Below are positions 28,381 through 36,038 of a stretch of DNA of 64,000 nucleotides, piece by piece; the first letter of the stretch is position 1; each line of letters opens with the position of its first letter. The translations under genes were made by a program, and so were the position numbers. Source of the DNA: JACKJK01 sp046159835 (GTDB lineage Bacteria; Pseudomonadota; Alphaproteobacteria; Rhizobiales; Tepidamorphaceae); contig NZ_JBJXCY010000002.1 in assembly GCF_046159835.1 (NCBI RefSeq), forward strand, positions 434,001-498,000. The letters are read 5' to 3'. Below the pieces are notes generated by a model. It saw nothing but the letters and a program-made list of their open reading frames with translations, was not told the origin of the DNA and did no database searches.

Positions 28381-29271
28381 ATGGATTGGGACAAGCTACG
28401 CGTGTTTCACGCAGCGGCTGGTGCAGGCAGTTTTACCCACGCGGGCGAGGCGCTTGGCCTCAGCCAATCGGCTGTCAGCCGGCAGGTCAGCGGGCTTGAG
28501 GAGAGCCTCGGCGTGCCGCTGTTCCACCGCCATGCGCGCGGCCTGATCCTCACCGAGCAGGGCGAGATGCTGTACCGCAGCGCCCAGCGCATCTTTTCCG
28601 AGCTGGAAGCGACCCGCACGCGGCTGACGGATTCGCGCGAAAAGCCGAGCGGCGATCTGCGCGTCACGACGACCGTGGGGCTGGGCTCAAGCTGGCTGAC
28701 GCCGCGCCTCAACGAGTTCCTGGAACTCTACCCCGACATCGACCTGTCGCTGGTCCTGCAGGACGAGGAACTCGACCTCTCCATGCGCGAGGCCGACATC
28801 GCGATCCGCCTGCGCCAGCCCACCCAGCCGGACCTGATCCAGCGCCGTCTGTTCACCGTGCACTTCCACGCATACGCCTCTCCGGCGTACCTGCGTCGCT
28901 TTGGCACACCCAAGACATTCGCCGATCTGGACGAGCATCGCATCGTCACCTTCGGGCGACACGCCCCGAGTTTCTTCCTGGACACAAACTGGCTCGCAAC
29001 CGTCGGGCGCGAAGGACAGGAACCGCGACACCCCTTTTTGACGATCAACAATATTCACGGCTTGAAGCGGGCGGTCGACCACGGGCTGGGCATTGCAACA
29101 ATCCCCGATTACTTGACTGATTCGGCAACAAACCTCGTCCGCGTACTTGCAGACGCCGAATTGCCGGCGTTCGACACTTATTTCGTCTACCCGGCTGAAC
29201 TGCGTGAATCGGCCCGTGTGAATGTTTTCCGGGACTTTCTACTTGCCAAAGCGCGCGAGTGGTCGTTCTGA
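28381..29271 (+). CDS. lsrB: LysR-family regulator, LsrB/VtlR type
   Basis: A 296-residue LysR regulator with an N-terminal winged helix-turn-helix (AGEALGLSQSAVSRQVSGLEE) and a C-terminal periplasmic-binding-like effector domain. Identity as LsrB (Sinorhizobium) / VtlR (Brucella) rests on position: directly behind trxB, near lrp, and immediately before an AbcR-like sRNA. In those organisms the regulator activates abcR genes. The translated protein contains no cysteine at all, so the thiol redox sensing reported for Sinorhizobium LsrB cannot operate here. A GGGGAGG ribosome site precedes the ATG. Confidence 0.9.
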   Translation: MDWDKLRVFHAAAGAGSFTHAGEALGLSQSAVSRQVSGLEESLGVPLFHRHARGLILTEQGEMLYRSAQRIFSELEATRTRLTDSREKPSGDLRVTTTVGLGSSWLTPRLNEFLELYPDIDLSLVLQDEELDLSMREADIAIRLRQPTQPDLIQRRLFTVHFHAYASPAYLRRFGTPKTFADLDEHRIVTFGRHAPSFFLDTNWLATVGREGQEPRHPFLTINNIHGLKRAVDHGLGIATIPDYLTDSATNLVRVLADAELPAFDTYFVYPAELRESARVNVFRDFLLAKAREWSF

Positions 29272-29302
29272 CGCGAAACCGGGCATTTTTCCCGATATTT
29301 TT

Positions 29303-29334
29303 TGTGCGCTGCACAAGTTATGCGCGTTACGCAT
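29303..29334 (+). promoter_or_regulatory. Paired LysR-type boxes upstream of the sRNA
   Basis: Two T-N11-A inverted repeats: TGTGC-GCT-GCACA (29303-29315) and ATGCG-CGTTA-CGCAT (29320-29334). The second is centred near 29327, about 65 bp before the predicted sRNA start, the classic position of a LysR recognition site. It is nearly identical to the box upstream of trxB. Confidence 0.7.
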
Positions 29335-29356
29335 GTCAAACATGCCGCCCGCTGCA

Positions 29357-29387
29357 TTGCAACATGACCGTTCGGTGAGCATATACG
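29357..29387 (+). promoter_or_regulatory. Predicted sRNA promoter
   Basis: TTGCAA (29357-29362), a 17-bp spacer, then CATATA (29380-29385). This would start transcription near 29391. Weak match, supported by the downstream sRNA and upstream LysR boxes. Confidence 0.5.
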
Positions 29388-29390
29388 CCT

Positions 29391-29534
29391 CAGCTGTGGT
29401 GCGGCACGTGTTTCCTCCTCCCTCGCGTTGCCGTGCAGTCAGCTGTTCCCCTCTGGAATAGCTCGCTGGTGCCTTGCGCTGGCTGAGCACAAAACTTTAA
29501 AGGCCGGATCTTTCGATCCGGCCTCTTTTCTTTT
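29391..29534 (+). ncRNA. abcR: AbcR-like (alpha-r15) trans-acting small RNA
   Basis: Predicted RNA of about 145 nt. Stem 1 (GCACG 29404-29408 with CGTGC 29432-29436) exposes the CU-rich TTTCCTCCTCCCTC, a near-perfect anti-Shine-Dalgarno. Stem 2 is GCTGTTCC (29442-29449) with GGAATAGC (29455-29462) and loop CCTCT. A short GTGC/GCAC stem follows, then a strong terminator. AbcR sRNAs of Hyphomicrobiales have this design, depend on Hfq, repress ABC-transporter mRNAs and lie beside lsrB/vtlR, exactly as here. No protein frame in the region is credible. Position and structure are seen; family membership is inferred. Confidence 0.78.
29501..29534 (+). terminator. Intrinsic terminator of the sRNA
   Basis: Perfect 10-bp stem AGGCCGGATC / GATCCGGCCT with a TTTC loop, followed by CTTTTCTTTT. 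It also faces the end of convergent msrP. Confidence 0.95.
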
Positions 29535-29578
29535 CTGGACCTGTTTGCTTGGTGGCGAGGTAACGCCGCGCCCGCCGC

Positions 29579-30577
29579 CTACATGAAGTAGGTGCGCTCG
29601 TCGCCGTCCGGGTACAGGCTCGCGACCTGCTCGCCATAGCCGTTGAACTTCTGCGTCGGCACGAGCTCGTCGGTGCCCAGCACGCGCTCGCTCGCCTGGC
29701 TCCAGCGCGGATGCGGCACGTTCGGGTTCACGTTTGCCCAGAAGCCGTACTCGCGCGCGTTGATCTCTTCCCAGAAACTGACCGGGCGTTCCTCGACGAA
29801 CGAGAACCGCACGATCGACTTGATCGACTTGAACCCGTACTTCCACGGCGCCGCCAGGCGCAGCGGCGAGCCCATCTGCTTGGGCAGCGGCTTGCCGTAG
29901 GCACCCGTGGCGATGAAGGCGAGATCGTTGGTCGCTTCCTCGATGGTCAGCGCCTCGACATACGGCCACGGATAGCCGAATGAGCTGCTCGTCTGCCCCG
30001 GCGCCGTCTCCGGGTCCATGAAGGTTTCCATGCGCACGTACTTCGCGCCCGAAAGCGGCTTGGCGAACTTCACAAGCGCCGCCAGCGGGAAGCCGGACCA
30101 CGGAAGCTGCATCGACCATGCTTCCACGCAGCGGTGGCGGTAGAGGCGTTCTTCAAGCGACATGGCGGCCAGCAGGCTGTCGACATCGATCTCCTGCTCC
30201 TTTTCCACCATGCCGTCGAGCTTCACCGTCCAAGGGCGGATCTTCAGCGCCTGCGCGGCTTCGGCAATCTTCTTCGACGAGCCGAACTCGTAATAGTTGT
30301 TGTAGGTGTAGTTGAGGTCTGAGGGAGTGACCTCGCGCTGGAGCGTGAACGCCTCGTTGCGCTTGAACGGGTAGAGCTTCGCGCTCGGGTCATCCTCCGG
30401 CGGACCGTAGATCTTGTCAGGTCCAAACAGCGTGAAGGCGTTGGCGCGGGTCGCAATGGCGCCCGCGGCCACGAGGCCCGCACCACCAGCCAGCAGCGCG
30501 CGGCGGTTCAGAAAGACGCTTTCCGGGGTCGCATCGCGCTCGGCGATGGCCCAGGACGGTTTGCGGCGAATGAGCAT
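29579..30577 (-). CDS. msrP: Protein-methionine-sulfoxide reductase catalytic subunit MsrP (YedY)
   Basis: Periplasmic molybdenum enzyme that repairs oxidised methionines in envelope proteins. The 332-residue precursor has a Tat signal (NRRALLAG at residues 24-31, cleavage near ANA). The molybdenum-ligating cysteine is C150 in YRHRCVEAWSM, and the C-terminal PLRLAAPWKYGFKSIKSI is typical. An AAGGGAG site precedes the ATG. The membrane haem partner msrQ, usually adjacent, is not in the window. It lies on the far side of the sRNA terminator from lsrB. Confidence 0.95.
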   Translation of the reverse strand: MLIRRKPSWAIAERDATPESVFLNRRALLAGGAGLVAAGAIATRANAFTLFGPDKIYGPPEDDPSAKLYPFKRNEAFTLQREVTPSDLNYTYNNYYEFGSSKKIAEAAQALKIRPWTVKLDGMVEKEQEIDVDSLLAAMSLEERLYRHRCVEAWSMQLPWSGFPLAALVKFAKPLSGAKYVRMETFMDPETAPGQTSSSFGYPWPYVEALTIEEATNDLAFIATGAYGKPLPKQMGSPLRLAAPWKYGFKSIKSIVRFSFVEERPVSFWEEINAREYGFWANVNPNVPHPRWSQASERVLGTDELVPTQKFNGYGEQVASLYPDGDERTYFM

Positions 30578-30719
30578 GGGTCGCTCCCTTCCTTGTCTTG
30601 CTCGCGGCAGCAGTGTGCGCCGGAAATTCTTTCAGACAATAGGTAGGGGCCGGGGATTGCAGGGCCAAATCACGGCCCCGCAAGTTTAGTTGATCGCGGC
30701 TGCACCATTGCGCGCGTAC

Positions 30720-32819
30720 TCAGGCTGCGGAACGCGCCTCCACCACCTGCTCTGCCAGTCGCCCGTTCAGCTCCTGCCAGTGGTCGAACCGGGTGGAGAA
30801 GCCGCCGACGCCCGATGTCGCCGACCTGAGCTCGATGATGAGATCACCCATCTCGGCAGCCGGCAGGCAGGCGTTGACCGTGTCCCACCCCGGCCAGCCG
30901 GGCCGCGCATCGAACCCCAGGATCTGCCCGCGCCGCTGCGAGATGATCTGGTTGATGCGCGCCGTCGCCTCGCTCGGAACGTGGATGTCCACCGCAAGGA
31001 TCGGCTCCAGCAGGACCGGCGAACAATCCGGCATCCCCTCGCGCATGGCGAGTTGCGCTGCGGCCCGAAAGGCCATGTCGGAGGAATCGACCGCGTGGAA
31101 CGACCCATCGGTCAGCGTCACGCCAACGTCGATCACCGGGAAGCCCAACGGCCCGCGCATCAAGGACTCGCGAACCCCGCCGTCCACCGACGGAATGTAC
31201 TGCTTCGGCACCACACCGCCCGTGATCGTGTTGCTGAACGTGAAGCCGCTGCCGCGCGGCAATGGCTCGATGGTGAGCACGACGTCACCGAACTGGCCGT
31301 GACCGCCCGATTGCTTCTTGTGGAGCCCGCGCACGCTGGTGCCATTGCGGATCGTCTCGCAATAGCCGACAGCCGGTGGCCGCGCCTCGGCACTGACGCC
31401 GTACTTGGTCATCAGCTTTTCAAGTGCGACACGCAGGTGCATGTCGCCCTGCCCCCGCAACACCGTCTCGCCGCTGCCCTGGTCCTGATCCAGCGCAAGC
31501 GAGGGGTCCTCGTCGATCAGCTTGCCGAGAGAGGCGGTCAGCTTCACCTCGTCCTTGCGCTCGCGCGCAGCGACCGCCAGCGCGTAGACCGGGAAGGCGA
31601 CAGCGACGTCGCACAGGTTGCCGGCGGCTTGCGACGACAGCGTTTCGCCGGTCTTCACGTCGTCGAGCTTTGACAGGCCAACCACGTCGCCCGGTCCCGC
31701 GCCCTCTGCCCTTGTCGTGTCCTGGCCGAAGACGCTCTGAAGTCCGGATGCCTTCACCTCCGTGCCATCCGCCGTCCGCAGGGCAGTGCCCTCATTCAGC
31801 GTGCCGGACAGCACCCGCACCAGCGACAGCTTGCCGCCGTGGCTCGTGTGCAGGCTCTTGAGCACCTGCACGCGGGTTGCGTCATCGCCGGAAACGCCGA
31901 GCCGCTCCGCAACGCCCTCGATGCCCGCAACCTCGTGGCGCAGCGCCTTCATCAGCCGCAGCATGCCGTTGCCGTTTTCAGCCGACCCGATGAACAGCGG
32001 GATGATCTGCCCCTCCCGCAATTCGCGTCCAAGGTCTTCGAACACGAGGTCGCGTGGCGGCTCGATATCCTCCAGCAACTGCTCCATCAGCCGGTCGTCG
32101 TGGTCGGCGAGTTTCTCCAGCATGGCGAACCGTGCTTCGCTCTCGCGTTCGCTCAGGTCCTTGTCCATCTTCACGACTTCGCTTGGCGCGTGCTCGCGGT
32201 AGACGAAGGCCCGTTCCAGCGCGAGATCCACGAAGCCGGTGGCAATACCGTTCTCGCGCACCGGCAGCTGCCGCACGACAACCGGCTTGTTGCTGGTTGC
32301 CTGGAGCAGTTCCAGCACGTCCTGGATGGTGCCTTCGGCCTTGTCGATCTTGTTGAGGAACAGCATGTGCGGCACGCCCGCATCTTCGATTTCCTTGAGG
32401 ATCGCCTGCAGGGCGGGAAGCTTCTTCTCGTCCGGCTCGCACACGACGATGGCCGCATCCACCGCCGGCAGCACGGCGCGCATGTCCTGCAGGAATTCAA
32501 CCGAACCGGGACAATCGAAGAACGTGTAGGTGTCGCCGAGAAATTCGCTGGAAGCGATGTTCACCTCGGTGCTCATCTGGTGCGCGCGCGATTGCGGGCT
32601 GGCATCTCCCACCGTGTTGGCATCGCCGATCCGGCCCTGCCGGTGAATGGTGCCGTTGCGCGCAAGCAATGCCTCCAGGAGCGTGGTCTTGCCGCTCTGG
32701 TAGGGCCCGACGATCGCGATGGCGCGACCACCTTTGGTGATGTCGGAAGTGGCGTCCTGAGTTTTCGCTTGGCCTGCAGTCGCCGGTCGGGGGCCTGCCC
32801 CGTTCTCGTGCCGGTCCAT
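30720..32819 (-). CDS. EF-G-like translational GTPase (second FusA-type paralogue)
   Basis: A 699-residue GTPase with EF-G domain order: G domain, domain II, then IV-V-like region. P-loop GPYQSGKTT, G3 DCPGSVEF (canonical EF-G has DTPGHVDF) and G4 NKID are visible. The divergent switch II and a 25-residue N-terminal extension separate it from the main fusA, which normally sits in the str operon and is not in this window. Comparable paralogues occur throughout Alphaproteobacteria and are annotated simply as EF-G; whether it acts in translocation, recycling or ribosome rescue is unknown. A GGGAGGAA site precedes the ATG. Confidence 0.88.
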   Translation of the reverse strand: MDRHENGAGPRPATAGQAKTQDATSDITKGGRAIAIVGPYQSGKTTLLEALLARNGTIHRQGRIGDANTVGDASPQSRAHQMSTEVNIASSEFLGDTYTFFDCPGSVEFLQDMRAVLPAVDAAIVVCEPDEKKLPALQAILKEIEDAGVPHMLFLNKIDKAEGTIQDVLELLQATSNKPVVVRQLPVRENGIATGFVDLALERAFVYREHAPSEVVKMDKDLSERESEARFAMLEKLADHDDRLMEQLLEDIEPPRDLVFEDLGRELREGQIIPLFIGSAENGNGMLRLMKALRHEVAGIEGVAERLGVSGDDATRVQVLKSLHTSHGGKLSLVRVLSGTLNEGTALRTADGTEVKASGLQSVFGQDTTRAEGAGPGDVVGLSKLDDVKTGETLSSQAAGNLCDVAVAFPVYALAVAARERKDEVKLTASLGKLIDEDPSLALDQDQGSGETVLRGQGDMHLRVALEKLMTKYGVSAEARPPAVGYCETIRNGTSVRGLHKKQSGGHGQFGDVVLTIEPLPRGSGFTFSNTITGGVVPKQYIPSVDGGVRESLMRGPLGFPVIDVGVTLTDGSFHAVDSSDMAFRAAAQLAMREGMPDCSPVLLEPILAVDIHVPSEATARINQIISQRRGQILGFDARPGWPGWDTVNACLPAAEMGDLIIELRSATSGVGGFSTRFDHWQELNGRLAEQVVEARSAA

Positions 32820-33000
32820 GCCGCATTCCTCCCCTGTCTGGGCGGAACCGGCTCAGCCATTCAGTTTTTCCACGCGCGCCCCAATGGTCTTGAAAAGGGT
32901 GCGGTCCCGCCTTCAGGCGCGAGCGTTTGTGGAAGATATGGTCCCAAGCAAATGCCCGCTTGGCAAGCGATTTGCGTGTGGAGCCAGCGTGGCGGACGGG

Positions 33001-33480
33001 CTACCCCCGCCGCGCCGCCTCAATCGCCGCAACGTCAATTTTGCCCATATCCATCATGGCCTCGAACGCGCGCGCAGCCTCCTCGCCCCCCGCATGCATC
33101 GCCTCGGTCAGCGCGCGCGGCGTGATCTGCCACGATACGCCCCATTTGTCCTTGCACCAGCCGCACGCCGATTCCTGGCCGCCATTGCCGACGATGGCAT
33201 TCCAGTACCTGTCGGTTTCCTCTTGGTCCTCGGTGGCGATCTGGAAGGAGAAGGCTTCCGACTGGGTGAACGTCGGGCCGCCGTTCAGGCCGAGGCAGGG
33301 AATACCGAAGACCGTGAAATGCACGGTCAGAGGCTCGCCCTTCTTGCCGCCTGGGAAGTTGCTCGGCGCGGTGTCGACACGGTCCACGTGGCTGTCGGGA
33401 AAGGTGTCGGCATAGAAGCGTGCAGCGGCTTCCGCGTCCTTGTCGTACCAGATGCAGATCGTGTTCTTGGGGATGGCCAT
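33001..33480 (-). CDS. VOC-fold protein (PhnB / 3-demethylubiquinone methyltransferase-like)
   Basis: A 159-residue glyoxalase/VOC-superfamily protein of the PhnB-like branch. It starts IPKNTICIWYDKDAEAAARFYA, and CGWCKDKWGVSWQITP is the diagnostic C-terminal motif. Despite the legacy name it has no methyltransferase fold; the function of the family is unclear. The ATG at 33480 is used. It is separated from the upstream DUF992 gene by that gene's terminator, so it likely has its own promoter in the short gap. Confidence 0.88.
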   Translation of the reverse strand: MAIPKNTICIWYDKDAEAAARFYADTFPDSHVDRVDTAPSNFPGGKKGEPLTVHFTVFGIPCLGLNGGPTFTQSEAFSFQIATEDQEETDRYWNAIVGNGGQESACGWCKDKWGVSWQITPRALTEAMHAGGEEAARAFEAMMDMGKIDVAAIEAARRG

Positions 33481-33512
33481 GGCAATGTCTCCGATGTGGC
33501 CCGCAAGGCTCG

Positions 33513-33553
33513 AAACGAAAAAGGGGCGGCACGTTTTTCGCGCCGCCCCTGAT
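33513..33553 (-). terminator. Intrinsic terminator of the DUF992 gene
   Basis: AGGGGCGGC (33522-33530) pairs with GCCGCCCCT (33542-33550). Read leftward it is followed by TTTTTCGTTTC. It lies 26 bp beyond the DUF992 stop. Confidence 0.9.
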
Positions 33554-33578
33554 CAGAAATCTTGTCGGTCTGAACCGA

Positions 33579-34052
33579 TTAGTACGTGTCGGTCAGGCGC
33601 ATCTCGGCGATGCCGACAGCGATATTCAGGCCTTCCTGGCCGCTGATGGACACCGGCTGCAGCACGATGGAGCGCGAGGAGCCGCCGATCAGGGCGTTGG
33701 CACCGACGCCGACGCCAACCGTCGCCTCACCGGATACGCCGGCATAGTTGCCGTTCAGCGCGCCGGCCACGATGTCGGAGGTGGGCGCGAACACGGCCCA
33801 GACCATACCGCCACGGGTGGTGGTGCCGATATCGATGCCGAACTTGGAAATGTCGCCGCGATAGCGCTCGTCCGCGCCTTCGGCGCGTTCGAACACGCAA
33901 TCGAGCGTCTTCGTGGAGCCGAAGATGAATCCGGAGCCACCTGAGACGTCACAGGTCAGGACGCCGACCTCGACGCGGGTCTGGGCGTTCGATGCAGAGG
34001 TTGCGACGAGGCTCGCTGCCGCGACCATGCCGGCCATGAGAAGTTTGCGCAT
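33579..34052 (-). CDS. DUF992 exported protein
   Basis: A 157-residue protein with a signal peptide (MRKLLMAGMVAAASLVATSASNA) and a DUF992 domain. The typical start VEVGVLTCDVSGGSGFIFGSTK and two cysteines (VLTC and LDCVF) are seen. The mature protein is glycine-rich and beta-rich. Exported, function unknown; common in Hyphomicrobiales. Own terminator downstream, so monocistronic. A GCCCAC/GTGGGC hairpin (34111-34130) lies in the upstream gap. Confidence 0.88.
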   Translation of the reverse strand: MRKLLMAGMVAAASLVATSASNAQTRVEVGVLTCDVSGGSGFIFGSTKTLDCVFERAEGADERYRGDISKFGIDIGTTTRGGMVWAVFAPTSDIVAGALNGNYAGVSGEATVGVGVGANALIGGSSRSIVLQPVSISGQEGLNIAVGIAEMRLTDTY

Positions 34053-34206
34053 ATCGGTAGTCCTTCCTGTTTCTTCGCATTGCGTCCGCTTCGCAAAAGC
34101 AATTCCGGACGCCCACCAGATGAAGTGGGCTCCGGGTTTAAAAATGCAAATACGGGCCTTTGCTTAAGCGCCCGTCGCGGACAGTCCCCTGCCTAACGCA
34201 CAACCC

Positions 34207-35409
34207 CTATTTGAGGTTGCCACAGAAACGCTGAATTCGTTCACAGGCTTCTTCCAGCGCAGCATTGGACGTCGCGTAGGAGATGCGGAAGTTGGGCGAA
34301 CCGCCAAATGCTGCACCGTGGACGGCGGCCACGCCTTCCTCTTCAAGAAGCGCGGACACGAAGTCCTCGTCATTCGCGATCTCGCGGCCCGTCTTCGTCA
34401 CCTTGCCGATCGTGCCGGCACAGGACGGGTAGACGTAGAACGCACCTTCCGGCACCGGGCATTCGATGCCGTTTGCCTGGTTGAGCATGGAGACGACGAG
34501 GTCGCGACGCCCCTTGAACAGGTCCTGGTTCGTGGGGATGAACGACTGTGTCCCGTTCAGCGCCTCGACCGCCGCCCACTGCGAGATCGAGCAGGGGTTG
34601 GAGGTCGACTGCGACTGGATCTTCGCCATCGCCTTGATGAGCTGCGCCGGGCCACCGGCATAGCCGATGCGCCAGCCCGTCATCGCGTAGGCCTTGGAGA
34701 CGCCGTTCACCGTCAGCGTGCGGTCCTTCAGGCGCGGCTCCACCTGCGCGACCGTCGTGAACTTGAAGTCGTCGTAAACGAGGTGCTCGTACATGTCGTC
34801 GGTCATGATCCAGACGTGCTCGTGCTGAAGCAGCACGTCGGTCAGCGCCTTGATCTCGTCAGCCGTATAGGCGGCACCCGTCGGGTTCGACGGCGAGTTG
34901 AAGATGATCCACTTGGTGTTCGGCGTGATCGCCTTGGCGAGCGCATCCGGCGTGATTTTGAAACCGGTCTCGATGCCCGCCTCCAGTTCCACCGGCGTGC
35001 CGCCGGCCAGCGCCACCATGTCCGGGTAGGACACCCAGAACGGCGCGGGCACGATCACCTCGTCGCCCGGGTTGAGGGTCGCCATGAACGCGTTGTAGAG
35101 CACCTGCTTGCCGCCGGTGGCGACGGTGATCTCGTTCTTTTCGTAGTCGAGTTCGTTCTCGCGCTTGAACTTGGCGCAGATCGCCTCCTTCAGCTGCGGT
35201 ATGCCATCGACGGGCGTGTACTTCGTCTTGCCGTCGCGGATTGCCTTGATTGCGGCTTCCTTGACGTTCTCCGGCGTGTCGAAATCCGGTTCGCCCGCAC
35301 CCAGCCCGATGACGTCGCGACCGGCGGCTTTGAGTTCGGCTGCCTTGGTGGTGACTGCGATCGTGGCGGACGGCTTCACGCGCTCCAGCGCGTCGGCGAG
35401 AAAGGCCAT
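34207..35409 (-). CDS. aatA: Aspartate aminotransferase
   Basis: A 400-residue fold-type I aminotransferase of the Ib subgroup (AatA/AspC-like), interconverting aspartate and 2-oxoglutarate with oxaloacetate and glutamate. The Schiff-base Lys is in NGVSKAYAMTGWRIGY, the cofactor Asn in NSPSNPTGAAY, and the substrate-carboxylate Arg in PNFRISYATS. Family members often also use prephenate or aromatic substrates. Full length, monocistronic. A weak hairpin (ACGGGC/GCCCGT, around 34165-34185) may terminate it. Confidence 0.94.
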   Translation of the reverse strand: MAFLADALERVKPSATIAVTTKAAELKAAGRDVIGLGAGEPDFDTPENVKEAAIKAIRDGKTKYTPVDGIPQLKEAICAKFKRENELDYEKNEITVATGGKQVLYNAFMATLNPGDEVIVPAPFWVSYPDMVALAGGTPVELEAGIETGFKITPDALAKAITPNTKWIIFNSPSNPTGAAYTADEIKALTDVLLQHEHVWIMTDDMYEHLVYDDFKFTTVAQVEPRLKDRTLTVNGVSKAYAMTGWRIGYAGGPAQLIKAMAKIQSQSTSNPCSISQWAAVEALNGTQSFIPTNQDLFKGRRDLVVSMLNQANGIECPVPEGAFYVYPSCAGTIGKVTKTGREIANDEDFVSALLEEEGVAAVHGAAFGGSPNFRISYATSNAALEEACERIQRFCGNLK

Positions 35410-35662
35410 TGAGGAGTTGCTCCTGGATGTCTGGGGTGAATACGGCGGGACATTAGGCCCGAGGCCGGATCGCGCGCAAGGACCATGCGCCGCTTTCCCG
35501 CCTCACAAGTGAACACCGCCACACAATGAGCACAAAGGATTCAGGGAAACGCCTGAATTCGCTCGGCAGCGAGCCTCAATCTGAATTCAATCTCTCAAAT
35601 GCAACCGGTTTGGGGCCGGTCGCAACCAACTGTTCAGAGTTCACATGTTACGGGGCCTAATC

Positions 35663-35971
35663 ATGAGCGATCTTCACAACAGCAAGCCTACCGGCGACTT
35701 CAACCGGACCGAATCCGAGAGCATCAGCGTCGGACGCGCCTTCGTCGCATGGCTCGTCGCCGCGGTCCTCGCCGTTGCTGCCGCCACGATCTTCACCATC
35801 GAAGCACAGGCAGCCCCGATGGGCGCCATGCCCTCGACCTTCGAACTGTCCCGCGGCTCCGCGATCCTGCTCTTCGCAGGCGCCGGCACCGCGATGGTCT
35901 CGGTCGCCATCTTCATGTGGCGCGATGCCTACCGCCAGACCGAGGCCAGCCTGCGCCGCGGCCGCCGCTAG
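35663..35971 (+). CDS. Small inner-membrane protein of unknown function
   Basis: A 102-residue protein beginning MSDLHNSKPTGDFNRTESES, with two transmembrane helices (about residues 26-46 and 68-86) and a basic C-terminal tail (RRGRR). The ATG at 35663 is favoured over one six codons earlier. I do not recognise a family. It is followed 29 bp later by a strong terminator, so it forms its own transcript. Confidence 0.65.
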   Translation: MSDLHNSKPTGDFNRTESESISVGRAFVAWLVAAVLAVAAATIFTIEAQAAPMGAMPSTFELSRGSAILLFAGAGTAMVSVAIFMWRDAYRQTEASLRRGRR

Positions 35972-36000
35972 GCGCCCTGTACTCACAACCCGAACGCGCT

Positions 36001-36038
36001 AGCTCCCTGATGGAACACGTCAGGGAGCTTTTTCTTTG
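36001..36038 (+). terminator. Terminator hairpin that contains the next gene's ribosome binding site
   Basis: AGCTCCCTGA (36001-36010) pairs with TCAGGGAGCT (36020-36029), followed by TTTTTCTTTG. The 3' arm includes AGGGAG (36022-36027), at ideal distance from the TTG start (36036-36038) of the sugar dehydrogenase gene. The same element can end the upstream transcript and mask the downstream start. Confidence 0.85.

Noticed and set aside
29222..29461. Short frames inside the lsrB-msrP gap
   Set aside because: They cross the LysR boxes, promoter and sRNA stems; structure and terminator position favour a non-coding RNA.
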